Below, piece by piece: positions 54,369 to 63,488 of a stretch of DNA of 64,000 bases. Source of the stretch: Streptomyces sp. WMMC940 (GTDB lineage Bacteria; Actinomycetota; Actinomycetes; Streptomycetales; Streptomycetaceae). Location: NCBI RefSeq assembly GCF_027460265.1, contig NZ_JAPZBC010000001.1, positions 7,056,001-7,120,000 of the forward strand, given 5' to 3'. The notes below the pieces were generated by a model. The model was not told the origin of the DNA. It saw nothing but the letters and a program-made list of their open reading frames with translations, and ran no database searches. Both the position numbers and the translations under genes were made by a program. Positions within the stretch are counted from its first letter, which is position 1; each line of letters opens with the position of its first letter.

Positions 54369-56456
54369 TCAGTTGGCCAGCAGAGACTCCAGGACCGCCT
54401 CGTCCGGCGGATTGCCCCCGGCCCGGTTCATGGAGACGCAGTCCGGGTCGAGGCGCAGCCGCGCCAGTTCCCGGCCGGACACGCCCCAGGCGTGCCAGGA
54501 CCATCGCTCCCAGGCCAGCTGAGGGGGTGTGTACCAGCCGTCGCCGAGACCGGAGAGGACCGGCTGGGCCTCGTCGAGACCGGGGCCGATCCGGTACACC
54601 AGTCCGCCGAAGACCGAGGCGAACACCTCTCCGCGCTGCACGGTGAGCTCGCCGTAGCTCGGCAGCCTCCCCGACCTCAGCACCGTCCGGGTCTCCAGGT
54701 CCATGGCGAACCACGTGCCCGCCAGTCGCTTGTAGACCCCGTACAGCACTCCGTCCAGCACCTCGATGTGCTGCAGGCTCGCGTACCCCTCGAACGGTGC
54801 GACCTCCCACAGCACCTTGCGGCGCCGCAGGTCGAAGGCGACGATCGTCGCGCTCGGCCGGGCCGGGGTCACGCTCCCGCCGCCCCAGGTGTCACCGGCG
54901 AGATACGCGATCCGGGGACCCATGCAGTCGTCCAGGGCCAGGGACATCACGCTCTGGTCCGTGATCACGTCCTGGTACACCGTCAGCCGCCGTCCCGCCC
55001 GGTCCGCCAGGGTCAGCGCACCCTTGAGCCGGCCGGCCGGCGGGGCGGACGCGATGAGGAACTGGTCCGTCGTCCGCTCGTACACCATGTCCGTCGGCCG
55101 CTGCTGGTCGTTGTCGATGAACCCGAGCGAACGGATCCTGCCGCGGTCCGGGTCGAGCTCCAGCACCTCCGTGCTCGGATAGAGCGCCGCGTAGACGCGG
55201 TCGCCGGCCGTGCGCAGCTGTTTCGGCTCGCCGGACACCGGGATCCGCCGGCTCGTGCCCTGAGCGGGCCGGTGGGTCGTGATGGAGAAGTGCCCGCCGA
55301 CGTGCACCGCCCCACGCGTGCCCATGGTGATGGACTGCACGGGGTCGGGGCCCGCCATGGCCGTGTCGATCAGCTCCACCGTGGTCGACCCCCCGCCGAC
55401 CGGGTCCAGCCACCACAGCCGGCCGCTGCCGGCGCCGCCCAGCAGTCTCCCGTCCGGGAGCGGGAAGAGCGCCCGGTGCTCGTCGAGCGGCGTGGGCGCG
55501 GCGACCGGCACGAGGGTGTCGCCGTCGCGCCGGTAGACCGTGCCCGTCGGGCGGCCGACGCAGTACACCGTGCCGTCGCCGGTCGCCGTGATCGCGTCGA
55601 CGAGACGTTCCGCGGCCGGTATCGGGATGACTCGCGCGTCGCTCCCGTCGGGCGCCAGGTCCACGACGGACCTGCCGAATCCCCCGACCACCCGTCCGCC
55701 CCTGGCGAGCAGACACGCGGCCCCGCCGTACGGCGTCGGCGTGATGGACCTCTTCGCGCCCGTGGCACGGTCGTACGCGACGATGTGGCCGAGCGGGAGC
55801 GTGCCTGCGTAGACGAAGCGGTCGTCGGCGGCGATCGCGCGCACGTACTGCTCGCCGGGCATCGCGACGCCCAGGTTGCGCAGCGCACCGGTCGACGGCG
55901 AGTACTCCCAGACCTCGCCGCGCGGATACGTGCCCGCGTAGACCGTCCCGTCCGGAGCCGTCGTCAGGCACCAGACGAAACCGCCCGAAGGCCCTGTCGT
56001 GCCGAGCTGCGTCACCGATCCGGTCGCCGGGTCGAAGCGGTAGAGGTCCGGGACGGGGTAGGTGCCCACGTACACCTGTCCGCCGGAGACCGTCGCCGCC
56101 CATCCGCCCTCGCCGCGCGAGAGCCGTACCGTCCTCGTGAGCTTCCCCGACTCCAGGTCGATCTCTCCCAGCAGCGGCGGGTTCTGGCCGCGTGCCACCA
56201 CATAGGCGTGATCGCCGAGGACGGTCATGCCGACGATCGCCGCGGTGTACGTCGCTATGCCGTACGTCGAGACCGCCGGACCCGAACAGCGCCCCGCCGT
56301 GCCGGCCGAGGCCGCTCTGCTCTCCGGGCCCGGGGCGCTCGGCGCACCCGTGCCGTCGGCCGTGCGCGCCCGAGCCGTGGCCGGGGCGAGCACGGGCCCC
56401 ACCACGGACGCCGCGACGAGCCCGGCTCCGGCATGCAGTAACCGCCTGCGTTCCAT
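54369..56456 (-). CDS. exported beta-propeller protein with Tat-like signal
   Basis: The 695-residue product opens MERRRLLHAGAGLVAASVVGPVLAPATARA, a twin-arginine-like leader with alanine cleavage sites. The mature part is built of repeated YVGTYPVPDLYRFDPATG- and VYAGTYPRGEVWEYSPSTG-type blades spaced 40-60 residues apart through to the end, the pattern of a multi-blade propeller (PQQ/SMP-30-like). No catalytic residues are recognised. It should be folded in the cytoplasm, exported, and act as a binding or enzymatic scaffold outside. Function is unknown. It is a single gene, not linked to the acyl-CoA dehydrogenase divergent from it. Confidence 0.83.
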   Translation of the reverse strand: MERRRLLHAGAGLVAASVVGPVLAPATARARTADGTGAPSAPGPESRAASAGTAGRCSGPAVSTYGIATYTAAIVGMTVLGDHAYVVARGQNPPLLGEIDLESGKLTRTVRLSRGEGGWAATVSGGQVYVGTYPVPDLYRFDPATGSVTQLGTTGPSGGFVWCLTTAPDGTVYAGTYPRGEVWEYSPSTGALRNLGVAMPGEQYVRAIAADDRFVYAGTLPLGHIVAYDRATGAKRSITPTPYGGAACLLARGGRVVGGFGRSVVDLAPDGSDARVIPIPAAERLVDAITATGDGTVYCVGRPTGTVYRRDGDTLVPVAAPTPLDEHRALFPLPDGRLLGGAGSGRLWWLDPVGGGSTTVELIDTAMAGPDPVQSITMGTRGAVHVGGHFSITTHRPAQGTSRRIPVSGEPKQLRTAGDRVYAALYPSTEVLELDPDRGRIRSLGFIDNDQQRPTDMVYERTTDQFLIASAPPAGRLKGALTLADRAGRRLTVYQDVITDQSVMSLALDDCMGPRIAYLAGDTWGGGSVTPARPSATIVAFDLRRRKVLWEVAPFEGYASLQHIEVLDGVLYGVYKRLAGTWFAMDLETRTVLRSGRLPSYGELTVQRGEVFASVFGGLVYRIGPGLDEAQPVLSGLGDGWYTPPQLAWERWSWHAWGVSGRELARLRLDPDCVSMNRAGGNPPDEAVLESLLAN

Positions 56457-57088
56457 GCGAGCCTCCCAGGGGATGCGGACCGTTCCCTAGAGGATGACCA
56501 GCGGCTTCTCCGGAAACACCTTGCCACGAGAGGTTTTTGATGCAGTTTCAGCCACTCGCCGGAAAGCGGGGCGGATGTGACGGGTTGTCGGCAATGGGGC
56601 CGGGGGTGGGCGAGGGGCGGGGGCGTGCCGTCTCGGCACACCCCGAATGCCCCATTCGTTGCCTCGCGCCTCGTGTCGTCACCGTCGGTGCCCGGGTCCG
56701 CGGCACGCCGCGGGGAGGCGGCGGCCGAGAGGCATCCTCACCGCGGAGGCGTGAAGGCACGGCCGGTGACCGGTGCCCCGCCACCGCCACCGGGCAGGGC
56801 GGTCCGCCGCGCAACCGGGTTGCGGCAGGCCTTGCCGTGCGAGGGGCCGGGCGGCGCCGTGACGCGTGGCGGCGGAGGGCGTCGGATACGGCACGCGGCG
56901 GTGGCGTCGCCGTGACGGACGGCGGCGGTGGGACGGCGGACGGCGGGTGACCGGATCCGCCGGCCGCGTCTGTGGAGAGTGAGCCCGGGCGCTTCCTGCC
57001 CGCGCACGTCTCTTCCGGATTCCTGAAACGCGTTCTACTCTGTGCCGCCGCAGGGACGCACGCCGGCACGAGACGCCTGGAGGGACCC
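56457..57088. other. 632-base divergent intergenic region
   Basis: The left 100 bases are less GC-rich (ggtttttgatgcagtttcag near 56531-56550) and should hold the promoter of the beta-propeller gene. The rest is very GC-rich with gcggcgg-type runs. Open frames on both strands here have no protein character that I recognise. Confidence 0.5.
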
Positions 57089-58267
57089 GTGCACCTGGAA
57101 TACACGCCGGGACAGCAGCAGTTGCGCGCCGAGTTGCGTGGCTATTTCGACGGACTCGTCCCCGACGGCGCCCACACCCGCCACGGGGACCCCACCGCGC
57201 AGAAGCGCTTCTACCGGGAGACGATCCGCCGCCTCGGCGCCGACGGCTGGCTCGGCGTCGGCTGGCCGGAGGAGTACGGCGGGCGCGGGCTGACGCCGAT
57301 GGAACAGTTCATCTTCTTCGACGAGGCGGCCCAGGCGGGTGTACCGCTCCCGCTCATGGCACTCAACACCGTCGGCCCGACGATCATGCAGTACGGCACC
57401 GACGAGCAGAAGGCGTACTTCCTCCCACGGATCCTCTCCGGCGAGATCGACTTCGCCATCGGCTACAGCGAGCCGGGCGCCGGCACCGATCTCGCCTCGC
57501 TCACGACCCGTGCCGTGCGCGAGGGCGACACCTACGTCGTCAACGGCCAGAAGATCTGGACCACGAACGGCGACACGGCGGACTGGGTGTGGCTCGCCGT
57601 CCGGACCGATCCGGACGCCCCGCCGCACAAGGGAATCACCATGCTGCTCGTGCCTACCTCCGACCCGGGTTACTCCTGCACGCTCATCAACACGCTCGCC
57701 TCGCACGACACCACCGCCGGCTACTACGAGGACGTCAGGGTGCCCGTCTCCCGCCGGGTGGGGGAGGAGAACAAGGGGTGGCGGCTGATCACCAATCAGC
57801 TCAATCACGAGCGCGTCACCCTGGCCGCCCACGGCACCATGGCCATCCGCGCCCTCCACGACGTCCAGCGCTGGGCGTCGGCGACCAAGCTCGCCGACGG
57901 GAGGCGTGTCATCGACCTCGGCTGGGTGCGGGGTCGCCTCGCCCGCACACACGTCCGGCTCGATGCGATGAAGCTGCTCAACTGGCAGATGGTCGGCGCC
58001 GTCCAGGACGGCACGCTCACCCCCCAGGACGCCTCGGCCGTGAAGGTGTACGGGTCGGAGGCTCGTCGCGACGCCTACGCCTGGCTGATGGAGGTCGTCG
58101 GGGCGGCCGGCCCGCTCAAGGAGGGCTCGGCCGGGGCCGTGATCCACGGTGAGCTGGAGCGCGGCTACCGGTCCGCCGTCATCTTCACCTTCGGCGGTGG
58201 CAACAACGAGATCCAGCGCGAGATCATCTCCTGGATCGGACTCGGGATGCCACGAGTCAGGCGCTGA
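57089..58267 (+). CDS. acyl-CoA dehydrogenase family protein
   Basis: The GTG at 57089 follows ctggaggga and gives 392 residues. Seen: LGVGWPEEYGGRGLTPMEQFIFFDEAAQAG, IDFAIGYSEPGAGTDLASLTTRAVREGDTYVVNGQKIWTTNG (FAD and substrate-binding region), and the C-terminal helical domain. FTFGGGNNEIQREIISWIGLGMPR is its end motif. The usual catalytic Glu near the C-terminus is not evident in a canonical place. This suggests the heterotetrameric side-chain ACAD type (FadE28/29, ChsE-like), which pairs active and inactive subunits. Its partner is not in the window. Confidence 0.87.
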   Translation: MHLEYTPGQQQLRAELRGYFDGLVPDGAHTRHGDPTAQKRFYRETIRRLGADGWLGVGWPEEYGGRGLTPMEQFIFFDEAAQAGVPLPLMALNTVGPTIMQYGTDEQKAYFLPRILSGEIDFAIGYSEPGAGTDLASLTTRAVREGDTYVVNGQKIWTTNGDTADWVWLAVRTDPDAPPHKGITMLLVPTSDPGYSCTLINTLASHDTTAGYYEDVRVPVSRRVGEENKGWRLITNQLNHERVTLAAHGTMAIRALHDVQRWASATKLADGRRVIDLGWVRGRLARTHVRLDAMKLLNWQMVGAVQDGTLTPQDASAVKVYGSEARRDAYAWLMEVVGAAGPLKEGSAGAVIHGELERGYRSAVIFTFGGGNNEIQREIISWIGLGMPRVRR

Positions 58268-58452
58268 CCGCGATTCGCGCTGACGCACTGACGTGCCGCG
58301 GCCCGCCGGGCGGGGCCGGTCCCGGTGAGACCCGTCCGCGCGAACGGCCGCAGAGGGTGCCCTGAGCAGCTCGGCGAACCGCCGCCGCGGCGCATTCCGC
58401 GAGACCGTGTCCGGGGGAACGACGGAACGCCGCAGGGCGACCGCCGGGGGAC

Positions 58453-59347
58453 TCACTGCCGGCTGCGGAGCTCGTCGAGCTTCTTCCCCAGGGCCTTCAT
58501 CTCCGCGATCAGCCGGTCACGCGATCTCTCCCGCGCCCTGTCCCCCCGCTCCTCGAACGCCTCGCTGAAATGCGGGGCGAGCTGGGTCCACCAGCCGTAG
58601 TCCAGCATCGCCCACGCCTGCGGGCACAGCGGGGCCCGGGACTCCGGCAGGTAGCCCGCGCCGACCAGCGGCCCGTGGTACTTCTCCGGGTCGCTCCCCT
58701 CGAGATAGCAGAGGAAGGTGAACACCCGCTGCTGCGTGACGGGATGATCGCGCGAGCAGCAGCTGCCGCTGCAGGGCGTGGCCCATCTCGTGGCCGAAGA
58801 CGAACTGGGTCGACAGCGCGGTGAGGTTGTCGGCGTTCCACCCGGTCCGGGGAAACAGGGCGGGGCGCTCGACGGTCCTGACCACCTTGCCGAGGACCTC
58901 CTCGATCCGCGTCAGGAAGGAAGGGGGCACGAAGATCGTCCGGCCGTCCGGCTGGGTGACCGCGTCCGTGACCCCCGGCGGGACCCTGCCGGTGACCTTC
59001 ACGGCCAGGTCGTGCGGCAGGGCGACCGACTCGGTCACCCAGTCGGCGACCCGTTCGAGCACGCGGGACTCCCGGACCACCGCCACCGCCCGCCGGTCCT
59101 TCGGCTTGATCGTGTCGTCCTCGTAGACGACCGTGACCTTGCCGTTCCCGGCGGCCGTCCCGCCTTCGCCGTCGCACGAGGCCACGGCGAGGACGGCGAC
59201 GAGCAGCGCGCCCGCGAGCGCCGCCCTCGGCGCGGCGCGGTGCCCGCCGCCGGGCCCCCAGCTCCGCCGCTCGCCCTTCCGGCCAGGGTCCCGGGGCGGT
59301 CGATCGTCCGCTCGCCATCCCCGATGCCGGAGGAGGGAGGCGAACAC
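58453..59347 (-). pseudogene. DUF4344-type putative metallopeptidase, frameshifted
   Basis: The N-terminal frame (GTG near 59347) has a lipoprotein-like leader ALLVAVLAVASC, then VTVVYEDDTIKPKDRRAV and the zinc motif FGHEMGHALQRQLLLA. At about 58755 it breaks: the next frame continues DHPVTQQRVFTFLCYLEGSDPEKYHGPLVGAGYLPESRAPLCPQAW-like sequence to the stop at 58453. The two parts form one family protein of roughly 300 residues. Two bases (CG) are missing in a gcgcg run. The start is uncertain because the leader has a long basic n-region. It may be a real frameshift or a sequencing slip. Confidence 0.72.
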
Positions 59348-59537
59348 GGCGAGCCGGTACGGCCGGCGGGTGCGCGGGTGCGCTCGTGACGACGGCCGGG
59401 CGTGGCAGGAGGGACTCGTGGCTGACATGCGGAACATGATCGGCGGCCTCTTCGGCACAATCGGTCATTTATGAAGAATTTGGTCCGTTCGGTTACGGCC
59501 GGCTGGGACCGTGCCCCCGCCCCGTACGGCTCTCCGC

Positions 59538-61262
59538 CTACTGCTCGGAACCCTCCCCCTGCTCACGCGCCCAGGACCGGTACGCCTCCATCGCCGTCGG
59601 CAGCGTGGGGAAGATCCGGTCCTCGCCGACGGACGCGGTAAGTCCGTACGCGTCCAGTTCCGCACGCAGGTCCTGCTTGACGCGAGCGAGGGCGAAGACG
59701 ATGCCGCGGCCGGTCAGTTCCTCGCGCACGGCGTCCACGGAGTCGAGGGCGGTGATGTCGACCGCCACGTTCGCCTCGGTATTGAGCACGAACCACCGTA
59801 CAGGGCATTCCTGTTCGTCCACGGCGGCCAGGGCCCGGCGGCGGAAGTCCTCCGCGTTGGCGAAGAACAGCGGTGAGTCGTAGCGGTACACCAGCAGTCC
59901 GGGGACGACCCGCGCCTCGGGGTAGTCGTCCACGTCGTGCATGCCCGCCACGCCCGGCACCAGACCCTGGACGGCGTCGTGCGGGCGCGCGACCCGGCTC
60001 AGCAACTCGGCCACCGACAGGGCCACCGCCAGCAGTACGCCGTACAGGATGCCCAGGAGGAGCACCCCGACGAGACAGCCGAGCGCGAGCAGCAGCTCCC
60101 GGCGGCGGAAGGACGCCAGACGCCGGTACCCGGCCAGGTCGATCATCCGGACCGCTGCGTAGACGACCAGCGCTCCCAGTACGGCCGTCGGTGTGCTGCG
60201 GAGCAGCGGACTGAGGAAAAGGAGCACCGCCACCACGGCGGCACCGGCGACGAGCCCGTACACCTGGGTGCGTGCTCCCGTGGACCGGGCGAGAGCGGTC
60301 CGGCTCGCACTGCTGCTCACCGGGAACCCCCGCAGCACAGCGGCGCCGAGGTTCGCCGCGCCCAGGGCCAGCAGCTCCTGGTTGGGGTCCAGGCGCGGTC
60401 CGGCGTCGTCCGTGACGAAGGCGCGTGCCGTGAGGATGAAGTCGGTGTAGCCGACGAGCAGCACCCCGACGGCAGGCAGGAGCAGCCGGGGGATCTCGCC
60501 GAGGTCCGGGAGGGCGAAGCCCGGCAGGCCGGCGGGGATGTCCCCGACCACCGCGATCCCGCGGGCCTGCAGGCCGAACACCGCCACGGCGGCCGTACCG
60601 AGCGCCACCACCAGCAGCGGACCGGGAAAGGCGCGGGGCAGCCACAGCGTCGAGAAGAGCAGGGGCAGGGCCGCGGCACTGAGGACGACCGTCCCCGGAT
60701 GCGCCTCGGGCAGGTGTGACAGGAAGGATCCCAGCTGCGGGAAGAAGCCCGACCCTTCCGTCGGCACCCCCGTCAGCTCGGTCAGCTGATCGACCATCAT
60801 GATCAGTGCCACGCCGGTGAGATAGCCGACCAGGACGGGCCGTGACAGCAGATCCGCGACGAACCCCAGCCGGGCCGCCCACGCCACCAGGCACATCAGT
60901 CCGACGGCGACGGCCAGCGCGGAGGCCAGGACGGCGTACCGCACGGGGTCGCCGCCGGCGAGCGGCGCGACGATCGCCGCCGTCATCAGCGCGGTCGTCG
61001 ACTCGGGACCGACCGACAGCAGCCGGGAAGAGCCGAGCAGCGCGTACAGGGCGAGGCTCGGAAGCATCGCCCACAGCCCCACGACCGGCGGCAGGCCCGC
61101 GACGCTGGCGTACGCCATGACCTGGGGCACGAGGTAGGCGGCGACGGTGACCCCGGCGAGCAGATCACCGCGCAGCCAGTCCCGCCGGTACGCTCCGAGC
61201 ACCGCGAGGCCGGGAACCGCGCGGTGGAGGCCGCCGCCCGGTCCGGCGGTCCGGTCAGCCAC
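59538..61262 (-). CDS. SulP-family anion (sulfate) transporter with STAS domain
   Basis: The 574-residue protein has 12-14 membrane segments starting LRGDLLAGVTVAAYLVPQVMAYASVAGLPPVVGLW, the SulP signature, then LLSVGPESTTALMTAAIVAPLAGG. A C-terminal STAS domain (about 440-565, VVPGLLVYRYDSPLFFANAEDFRRRALAAV ... EANVAVDITALDSVDAVREELTGRGI) is complete. SulP proteins carry sulfate, bicarbonate or organic anions. Which one is transported here is not determined. GTG start at 61262. No carbonic anhydrase or sulfate assimilation gene is adjacent. Confidence 0.93.
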   Translation of the reverse strand: MADRTAGPGGGLHRAVPGLAVLGAYRRDWLRGDLLAGVTVAAYLVPQVMAYASVAGLPPVVGLWAMLPSLALYALLGSSRLLSVGPESTTALMTAAIVAPLAGGDPVRYAVLASALAVAVGLMCLVAWAARLGFVADLLSRPVLVGYLTGVALIMMVDQLTELTGVPTEGSGFFPQLGSFLSHLPEAHPGTVVLSAAALPLLFSTLWLPRAFPGPLLVVALGTAAVAVFGLQARGIAVVGDIPAGLPGFALPDLGEIPRLLLPAVGVLLVGYTDFILTARAFVTDDAGPRLDPNQELLALGAANLGAAVLRGFPVSSSASRTALARSTGARTQVYGLVAGAAVVAVLLFLSPLLRSTPTAVLGALVVYAAVRMIDLAGYRRLASFRRRELLLALGCLVGVLLLGILYGVLLAVALSVAELLSRVARPHDAVQGLVPGVAGMHDVDDYPEARVVPGLLVYRYDSPLFFANAEDFRRRALAAVDEQECPVRWFVLNTEANVAVDITALDSVDAVREELTGRGIVFALARVKQDLRAELDAYGLTASVGEDRIFPTLPTAMEAYRSWAREQGEGSEQ

Positions 61263-61552
61263 GGGCCGACGTGGCGCACGAGTGGCGGGCGGGGACGAGC
61301 GCGCCCCGGCGTCCGGGAGGGGGCATCTGCCGACGGTTCCCGGCGGACCGGCGGACGTCGTGTCCGGCCGGAGGATCCGTTCGCTCGCCTGGCTGACCCT
61401 GGTCCTGGTCCATGGCCCTCCTTCTCCGGACTCGCCCCGTACACGTTTTCTCCGGACCCGCCCCGCACACGATGTCGCACCGGCGCGTGCGGCCCGCCCC
61501 GCACCGACGGCCCGGAGAGGGCGGCACGGAGCACCGTACCGAGCCGGTCAGC

Positions 61553-62440
61553 CTACTGCGGGGGAACGACGACGACCGGGCAGCCCGCGCGGTGCAGAAG
61601 CCCCCGCACCACCCGTCCGACTCTGTTCCCGGTCCCCGCCCGGCGGTGCGACCGGCCCACGACGACGGCGACCGCCGAGGTGGAAGCCCTCACCAGTTCC
61701 TGCAACGGGTCGCCGCTCACCACCTCCTCGGCGACCGCCACGCCCGGACACCGCCCCGACCATTCGGCCACGGTCTCGGCGAGCAGCCCGCGCTGCCTCT
61801 CTCGCGCCCGTTCACGGCGCGTGAACGGCAGCACGGGCGGCTCGCTCACGGACACCGCGTCGAGTGCGACACCACGAACGGCCGCCTCGTCGAAGGCGAA
61901 ACCGAGGGCGGCGGCGGACGGGGAGCGGGCGTCGACTCCGACGACCAGGCGCGGCCGGGCCCGCCCGGCCGGCGGTTCGCGTACCACGACGACCGGACAC
62001 CGGGCCCTGGCGGTGAGGGGCACGACGACCGAACCGGCGCTGAGCACTTCCTCCAGGCGGTTGAGGCCGCGGGAGCCGACCACGACCGACTGCGCGTGAC
62101 GGGATCCGGCGGTCAGCGCGGCGACGGGACTTCCGTCGTAGACCTCCGTGACCAGCTCCGGGAGCGCGTACTCGTCCGTGGCCCACGCCGCCGCGGACTC
62201 GAGCACCCGCCCGGCCTGTGCGCGCAAGGACACACGCTGCGGTTCGGCGTCGACGTGCTGGGTGTCCACCAGCCAGGGCACGGCCACCACGAGTCTCAGC
62301 GGGAGACCCCTGAGCGCGGCTTCCTCCGCCGCCCAGGAGATCGCCGCGCGCGACCGGTCCCGGGGGTCCAGACCGACGATCACCTCGCGGTTTCCGGTGA
62401 CGTCGTTCCCGGCCCCGTCGTTCCCGGCTCGGGCGTCCAT
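61553..62440 (-). CDS. tandem universal stress protein
   Basis: The ATG at 62440 follows gagagggag and gives 295 residues in two UspA units. Unit 1 starts VIVGLDPRDRSRAAISWAAEEA and ends VVVGSRGLNRLEEVLSAGSVVVPLTARARCPVVVV. Unit 2 starts LVVGVDARSPSAAALGFAFDEA and ends VVVGRSHRRAGTGNRVGRVVRGLLHRAGCPVVVVPP. Unit 1 roughly keeps the ATP motif, and unit 2 has a weaker GRSHRR form. Tandem USPs of this size are frequent in DosR-type regulons. It is followed downstream by the SulP gene after a 290-base spacer without a gene. Confidence 0.92.
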   Translation of the reverse strand: MDARAGNDGAGNDVTGNREVIVGLDPRDRSRAAISWAAEEAALRGLPLRLVVAVPWLVDTQHVDAEPQRVSLRAQAGRVLESAAAWATDEYALPELVTEVYDGSPVAALTAGSRHAQSVVVGSRGLNRLEEVLSAGSVVVPLTARARCPVVVVREPPAGRARPRLVVGVDARSPSAAALGFAFDEAAVRGVALDAVSVSEPPVLPFTRRERARERQRGLLAETVAEWSGRCPGVAVAEEVVSGDPLQELVRASTSAVAVVVGRSHRRAGTGNRVGRVVRGLLHRAGCPVVVVPPQ

Positions 62441-62591
62441 GGCTCCCTCTCGCCGTCGTCGTCGGTCCGGGGGCGGCACCCCGGGCTCCGGACCTCCTCG
62501 CACGGCCCGGCTGCTGCGCGGTCCCCGCCCCGCGCGGTCGCGCCGCCCGCCGGCCGGCCCGGGCCGCGCCCTTTCGCGGCCCCGCCCCGGG

Positions 62592-63230
62592 TCAGGTACC
62601 CGGGCGGCCGGACCACCGCGGTTCGACGACGGTCCACTCCGTTTCCCATGTCTCCAGTGTCCGCCGCTCGAGCCGGCGGGCGCGGACGGTGAAGACGCCC
62701 AGGGAAGCGGCCGAGAGGACGGTGAACACCGACACGCCGGCCAGCGCCGTAGCCATGATCACATCCGCGTTCGTACGGGGACTCCTCGTGACCCCGCCGT
62801 CGGCGTCGACCCAGATCCGAACGGGGCTCCCCGCCGGGGTGCCGAGCGGCACCTCCACGACGCCCTTGTGCCGGGTCTTCCCCGGGCCCTTCCAGGTGGC
62901 TTCGGCGAGCGCCGCGTCGGCGAACCCGGAGCCGCTCTCGCTCGTCCTCGCAGCCGCGCGCGTCACGGTGGTCGCCGTGACCTGCTGTCGCTGCTGCCGG
63001 TCGTCCAGCGCACGTCGGTGCTCGGCGTTCCAGGTCCCCCATGCGGCAACGGCAGCGAGTACCAGTGCCGCCAATACGGCGAGTGCGCATCCCGTCACCA
63101 GACGGCTGTGCGCGCGATCGGCGGGTCGGACGAGGGGTCCCGTGTCCCGGCCGGTGGCGCGGAGCAGATGCCGCCACAGGCCGTGCCTCGCCGTTCCTTG
63201 CCGCCGGGGCTCGGAGAGATCATGCGCCAT
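62592..63230 (-). CDS. Rv1733c-family two-helix membrane protein
   Basis: The ATG at 63230 gives 212 residues. Two membrane helices (about 45-68, LVTGCALAVLAALVLAAVAAWGTW, and about 163-187) flank an extracytoplasmic loop with ATTVTRAAARTSESG and KGPGKTRHKGVVEVPLGTPAGSPVRIWVDADG. This topology and the loop motifs are those of Rv1733c, a DosR-induced membrane protein of mycobacteria without known function. The gene is divergent from a USP gene, with two DevR-type sites between them. Confidence 0.85.
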   Translation of the reverse strand: MAHDLSEPRRQGTARHGLWRHLLRATGRDTGPLVRPADRAHSRLVTGCALAVLAALVLAAVAAWGTWNAEHRRALDDRQQRQQVTATTVTRAAARTSESGSGFADAALAEATWKGPGKTRHKGVVEVPLGTPAGSPVRIWVDADGGVTRSPRTNADVIMATALAGVSVFTVLSAASLGVFTVRARRLERRTLETWETEWTVVEPRWSGRPGT

Positions 63231-63344
63231 GACGGGCCTCCCTGCTGAACCGCCCGTGGCTCGCGAATCCGGCGCGACGGTCGCGCTGACCCCACTCTCC
63301 GGCCTCCGCCCGGGCGCCGCGTAGGGGCGGCCGTCCCCGTCCCT

Positions 63345-63358
63345 GGGCCGGTCGGCCC
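63345..63358. promoter_or_regulatory. candidate DevR/OsdR-type binding site 1
   Basis: gggccggtcggccc fits GGGNC-N4-GNCCC with six perfectly paired bases on each side. It is in the divergent region between the Rv1733c-like gene (start 63230) and the USP gene (start 63489), about 115 and 130 bases from the two starts. Confidence 0.65.
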
Positions 63359-63364
63359 TTCCGG

Positions 63365-63378
63365 GGGCCGTTCGGACT
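63365..63378. promoter_or_regulatory. candidate DevR/OsdR-type binding site 2 (imperfect)
   Basis: gggccgttcggact keeps the left half and the central spacing but loses the last bases of the right half. It begins 20 bases after site 1, about two helical turns, as in paired DosR boxes. Confidence 0.5.
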
Positions 63379-63488
63379 CTGCCGTCCACCGCTCCCGGAG
63401 GGGAAGGCTGAGTCCGTGCGGACATCGCGGTCGCGTCATTCCATCGTCACGCCTTCCCCGTCGTCACGCCGCCCCGAGGAGGTCGCCG

